A program made the position numbers and the translations under genes. A DNA stretch of 64,000 nucleotides, from contig NZ_CP035310.1 in the NCBI RefSeq assembly GCF_004114695.1, forward strand, positions 2,339,501-2,403,500, given 5' to 3'. Below are positions 59,624 through 64,000 of the stretch, in pieces (position 1 is the stretch's first letter; every line of letters begins with the position of its first letter). The notes under the pieces were generated by a model. That model saw nothing but the letters and a program-made list of their open reading frames with translations. It was not told the DNA's origin and made no database searches. Source of the stretch: Erythrobacter sp. HKB08. Lineage in GTDB: Bacteria; Pseudomonadota; Alphaproteobacteria; Sphingomonadales; Sphingomonadaceae.

Positions 59624-61213
59624 ATGGTTCGCATTCTCTCTGCGCTGCTGGCGCTTCTCGCCCTTTCCCTGCCGCTCACCGCCAAGGCGGACCCGGCGGA
59701 TATCGACGCGGCTGCGCGCGGCGTCGTGCGCGTCGTCATCATCGGCTCCGATGGCGACGAAGTCTATCCGATCAGCCACGGCAGCGGCTTCGCGGTCACG
59801 CCGACCAAGATCGTCACCAACGCCCATGTCGTGCGCGAAGCCTTGCAGGACGACACGCTGCGCATCGGCGTCGTCCCGAGCGAGGGCGACGATGCGACCT
59901 ATGCCCGCCCGATCTCCGTCAGCCCCAAGAACGACCTCGCCCTGATCGAGATCACCGGCGACCTGCGCCTCCCGCCGCTGACCCTGTCGAGCAACGGTAA
60001 TGGCGACAGCGGCGAAGTGTCGGCTGTCGGCTACCCTATGAATGTCGACCGGGCGCAGGGCCTCGATATCGAGGACATCTTCAATTCGCAGCCGCCGGTG
60101 AAGTCGCGCGGCTTCCTGTCGGGACGCAGGCCCAGCCGCCAGTTCGACACCATCCTCCACACCGCCCCGATCGCGCGCGGCAATTCGGGCGGCCCGCTGC
60201 TCGACGGATGCGGCCGGGTGCTCGGGGTCAACAGCTTCGGCGCGGATTCGGGCGGGTCGGACGCGGAGTTCTTCTTCGCCGTCTCGATGCGCGAGGTCAT
60301 TCCCTTCCTCAATGCGAACGAGGTCGATGCGCGGGTGAACGAACTGCCGTGCCGCAGCCTTGCCGACCTCGACGAGGCGGAACGCGCGCGCATCGAAAGC
60401 GAGCAGGCCGCCGCCCGCGCGGAAATGAGCGCCCGCAACGAAGAACGCCGCGAAAAGCGCGAGCGCGCGCAGCTCGAAGCCGAACTGGAAGTGCAGTCGG
60501 AGCGCGAGAACGCGATGCTCCTGACCTTCGTCCTGCTGGCGATCTTCACCGTCGCGGCATTCTTCGCCTGGCAAGGCTGGCAGAAGCGCGCGGCCTTCGA
60601 AGCAGCAGAGAATGGCGAGGAAGAAGAGAGCAATCCCGGCGAGCGGCAATTGATGATTGCCGGTACGATCGCCGTTATCGCGCTGGTCGCCGCACTGGCG
60701 CTGTGGTTCACGCGGCCCGGCATCGACGCGATCGATCGCAAGGTCGCCGCCGCGATGGCCGAGGATGAAGGTGACGGAGAGGACGGAACCACCCAGGTCG
60801 CGTCGAGCGACAACGGCACGCTGATCTGCACGCTCGACGTCACCCGCAGCCGGATCGTCGGCGCGCCGGATCGCGAACTGGAATTCGACTGGGATGAAAG
60901 CGGCTGCGTCAATGGCCGAACGCAATACGGCTTCGCCGCCGGTGACTGGAGCCGCGTCTTCGTCCCGAACCAGGAGGACGCGGTCTCGGTCAACATCTAC
61001 GACCCCGACACGCGCAGCTTCCGGACCGACCGCTACCTGCTGGGCCGCAACGCGATGGTCGCAGCGCGCGAGGCCCGCGGCCAGTACACCCCGCCCACCT
61101 GCGAGGAACAGGGTGCAGCCTCCAAGCTGGGCGACCTGCAGGGCGCGGTGATTTCGCTACTTCCCGAAGCGCCGAATGAACGGCTGGTCTATCGCTGCGA
61201 ACCCAAAGGCTAG
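59624..61213 (+). CDS. Membrane-anchored trypsin-like serine protease
   Basis: A 529-residue protein. A signal peptide (about 1-22) is followed by an S1 domain (about 25-245) with the triad His68 (NAHVV), Asp104 (NDLAL) and Ser188 (GNSGGP). A charged coiled segment comes next, then two membrane helices (about 300-325 and 345-365) and a C-terminal region with three cysteines. It lacks the PDZ domain of DegP-type HtrA. The ATG at 59624 is the only start that begins with the signal. Confidence 0.88.
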   Translation: MVRILSALLALLALSLPLTAKADPADIDAAARGVVRVVIIGSDGDEVYPISHGSGFAVTPTKIVTNAHVVREALQDDTLRIGVVPSEGDDATYARPISVSPKNDLALIEITGDLRLPPLTLSSNGNGDSGEVSAVGYPMNVDRAQGLDIEDIFNSQPPVKSRGFLSGRRPSRQFDTILHTAPIARGNSGGPLLDGCGRVLGVNSFGADSGGSDAEFFFAVSMREVIPFLNANEVDARVNELPCRSLADLDEAERARIESEQAAARAEMSARNEERREKRERAQLEAELEVQSERENAMLLTFVLLAIFTVAAFFAWQGWQKRAAFEAAENGEEEESNPGERQLMIAGTIAVIALVAALALWFTRPGIDAIDRKVAAAMAEDEGDGEDGTTQVASSDNGTLICTLDVTRSRIVGAPDRELEFDWDESGCVNGRTQYGFAAGDWSRVFVPNQEDAVSVNIYDPDTRSFRTDRYLLGRNAMVAAREARGQYTPPTCEEQGAASKLGDLQGAVISLLPEAPNERLVYRCEPKG

Positions 61214-61222
61214 GGCGGCGCG

Positions 61223-62050
61223 CTAGGCCGCCAGTGCTTCCCCGCTCAGGGTGATGCGGTGCATCTCGCGACGGTGGCCCTGGTAGTCGTTGACCGCATT
61301 GTGCCACGTCGTCCGGTTGTCCCAGATGGCGACCGTGCCGGGCTTCCATTCCAGGCGGCACTGGTTGTCGTCGGTCAGCGCTGCAGCGAACAGCTTCTCG
61401 AGCAGCGGCATGCTTTCCTCGCGCGTCTTGCCGACGAAATTGATCGTGAAAGCCTTGTTCACATAGAGCAGCTTGCGGCCGGTATGCGGGTGGCGGATCA
61501 CGACCGGATGCACTGCGCCGGTCTTCAGATCGTGCCCGCGTAGCTCGCGGCCCATGTCCGTCTGCGCGTAGAGACCGTCGGCCTTATATATATGGTCAGC
61601 GGTGTGGAACGCCTCCAGCCCTTCGATCTCCGCCTTCACCTCGTCGGACAGGGCATCATAGGCTGCACCCATGTGGGCCCACATCGTATCGCCCCCGCTC
61701 GGCGGGAGCTCGCGCGCGACGAGGACCGAGCCCATCGCCGGGATCTGGTCGTAGGAATGGTCGGTGTGCCAGTCGCCGCCGATATTGGTTTTCTGGTCGG
61801 CTTCCTTCTTCACCACCGCGATTTCCTGGAAATCCTGTTGCAGCGGGAAATAGTTGTTGATGTCGATCCCGCCCCAGCGCTTGCCGAAGCGGATGTGATC
61901 CTCCGGCGAGAACTCCTGGTCGCGGAATACGGCGACCCCATGCTCGTAGATTGCCTGCTTGACCGCTTCCATCTCCTCGTCGGAGCAAGTGGCAAGCTGA
62001 ATCCCGGAAATCTCGACCCCGCATTTGGGGGCCATCGGCGTCATCTTCAT
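61223..62050 (-). CDS. TauD/TfdA family dioxygenase
   Basis: A 275-residue Fe(II)/2-oxoglutarate oxygenase. Iron ligands are His95 and Asp97 (WHTDHS) with a distal His in TWHNAV, and the Arg for 2OG lies in HRREMHRITL. The substrate may be taurine, 2,4-D-like or another small acid; no transporter is near to guide the choice. Convergent with the protease gene, separated by 9 nt. Confidence 0.92.
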   Translation of the reverse strand: MKMTPMAPKCGVEISGIQLATCSDEEMEAVKQAIYEHGVAVFRDQEFSPEDHIRFGKRWGGIDINNYFPLQQDFQEIAVVKKEADQKTNIGGDWHTDHSYDQIPAMGSVLVARELPPSGGDTMWAHMGAAYDALSDEVKAEIEGLEAFHTADHIYKADGLYAQTDMGRELRGHDLKTGAVHPVVIRHPHTGRKLLYVNKAFTINFVGKTREESMPLLEKLFAAALTDDNQCRLEWKPGTVAIWDNRTTWHNAVNDYQGHRREMHRITLSGEALAA

Positions 62051-62257
62051 GTGTCCTCTCCCCAGCCGATCTGCGCGGCTGTTGGCTCCAGTCTAATCCA
62101 ACCGGCGAAAGAGTCCAAGAATCCGAGAGCGAGTCGGGTTGCCAATGCGCGGGGCCGATGCTAGGCGCGCGCCAGCTTTGCCGGGGTGACTCAAACTCAT
62201 CCGGAACGGCGGGGCAAAAGCATCGTTATTTTCCGGACCCTAGAGGACGAGAGACGC
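62051..62257. other. Leader region of the ATP synthase operon, 207 bp
   Basis: It lies between the divergent TauD gene and atpH. It must contain the promoter of the ATP synthase operon, but I do not see a convincing -35/-10 pair. GAGGACGAGAG at about 62243-62253 is the atpH ribosome-binding region. Confidence 0.5.
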
Positions 62258-62812
62258 GTGGAGATTTCCGCCGGTATTCAGGCTAGCCTGGCAGGGCGCT
62301 ATGCCTCGGCATTGTTCGACCTTGCCTCCGAGAACGGCACGGTCACCGCTGTCGAATCGGATCTCGACAAGCTGGATGCAGCGCTCGCCGAATCGGCCGA
62401 GCTGCGCGCAGCCACGACCAACCCCGAACTGAGCCGCAAGGCGCAGGGGTCGGCCATGGCAGGCGTCGCGACGCATCTCGGCCTGAGCGAGCTGACCAAG
62501 AACTTCCTCGGCGTTCTGTCGCAGAACCGCCGCCTGTCGCACCTTGGCGACATCATCCGCGCATTCCGCACCATCGCCGCTGCACAGCGCGGCGAAGTGA
62601 CGGCCGAAGTCACCAGCGCCCACGCGCTGACCGACGAACAGCTCGCGACGCTCAAGCAGAAGCTGACGCAGCGCGAAGGCCGCACGGTGAAACTGCAATC
62701 CAAGGTCGACCCCGATCTGCTGGGCGGCCTCGTCGTAACCATTGGATCGAAGCGCATCGACGGCTCGATCCGCACCCGTTTGAATTCCCTCGCGAACGCG
62801 ATGAAAGGCTAA
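62258..62812 (+). CDS. atpH: F1Fo ATP synthase subunit delta
   Basis: A 184-residue delta subunit that links F1 to the peripheral stalk of ATP synthase. The motif [15 protein letters not shown] and the C-terminal [20 protein letters not shown], cut here to its key parts GGLVV and IDGS, identify the family. The start is GTG at 62258. An upstream ATG-like open frame to 62186 lacks a binding site. The stop abuts the atpA start. Confidence 0.93.
   Translation: MEISAGIQASLAGRYASALFDLASENGTVTAVESDLDKLDAALAESAELRAATTNPELSRKAQGSAMAGVATHLGLSELTKNFLGVLSQNRRLSHLGDIIRAFRTIAAAQRGEVTAEVTSAHALTDEQLATLKQKLTQREGRTVKLQSKVDPDLLGGLVVTIGSKRIDGSIRTRLNSLANAMKG

Positions 62813-64000
<1,188 letters not shown>

Overview
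The window is 64 kb of high-GC, densely coding bacterial chromosome. The gene content (DciA/DUF721, CobT-type cobaltochelatase, DUF1489, an SMC with the short alphaproteobacterial hinge, the plsX-fabH-ihfA-merR cluster, many DsbA-like proteins, a Fe-S photolyase) points to an alphaproteobacterium, most likely Sphingomonadales, and plausibly the Erythrobacteraceae. That placement is inference from gene content and protein style; no 16S gene is present. No tRNA, rRNA, CRISPR array, insertion sequence or integrated phage was found. No gene-free stretch exceeds about 220 bp.

Layout. 0-10 kb: the tRNA/RNA-quality cluster miaB, phoH, ybeY, corC (with two reverse-strand genes between miaB and phoH), then a LysR regulator, a lipase-like lipoprotein, a cyclophilin, mgtE and a DUF1489 gene. 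10-14 kb: a reverse-strand operon of a Tat-exported serine hydrolase, nudC, a FrnE-like DsbA protein and an SDR. 14-22 kb: mutY divergent from dciA, two tandem DsbA-like genes, smc and a methyltransferase. 21.7-25 kb: the reverse-strand lipid/ribosome cluster rpmF, plsX, fabH, ihfA, merR-like. 25-34 kb: MAPEG protein, MBL hydrolase, an S24-type repressor divergent from two small genes, an aldehyde dehydrogenase with an acetolactate-synthase-like enzyme, a hydroxyacid dehydrogenase, a prolyl-hydroxylase-like oxygenase and cysS.

33.9-46.8 kb is the most distinctive region. It is a reverse-strand operon of a secreted TPR-CHAT (caspase-fold) protein, a TpsB outer-membrane transporter and a 2,634-residue TpsA exoprotein. 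The architecture suggests a two-partner-secretion adhesin made together with a periplasmic protease. The exoprotein has a PGRS-like glycine-rich block and paired C-terminal cysteines that recall the retention loops of HMW1 and CdrA.

47-64 kb: nitroreductase, GNAT, cobT, transaldolase-like fsa, DUF4197, priA, a TPR zinc metalloprotease, GST, Fe-S photolyase, CPBP protease, ada, a membrane-anchored trypsin-like protease, a TauD-type dioxygenase, and the start of the ATP synthase operon (atpH, atpA cut by the window end).

Compactness is a theme. Eight of the ten convergent gene pairs overlap by exactly the 4 nt that hold both stop codons (six of them CTAG), and many co-directional genes share ATGA, GTGA or TTGA junctions.
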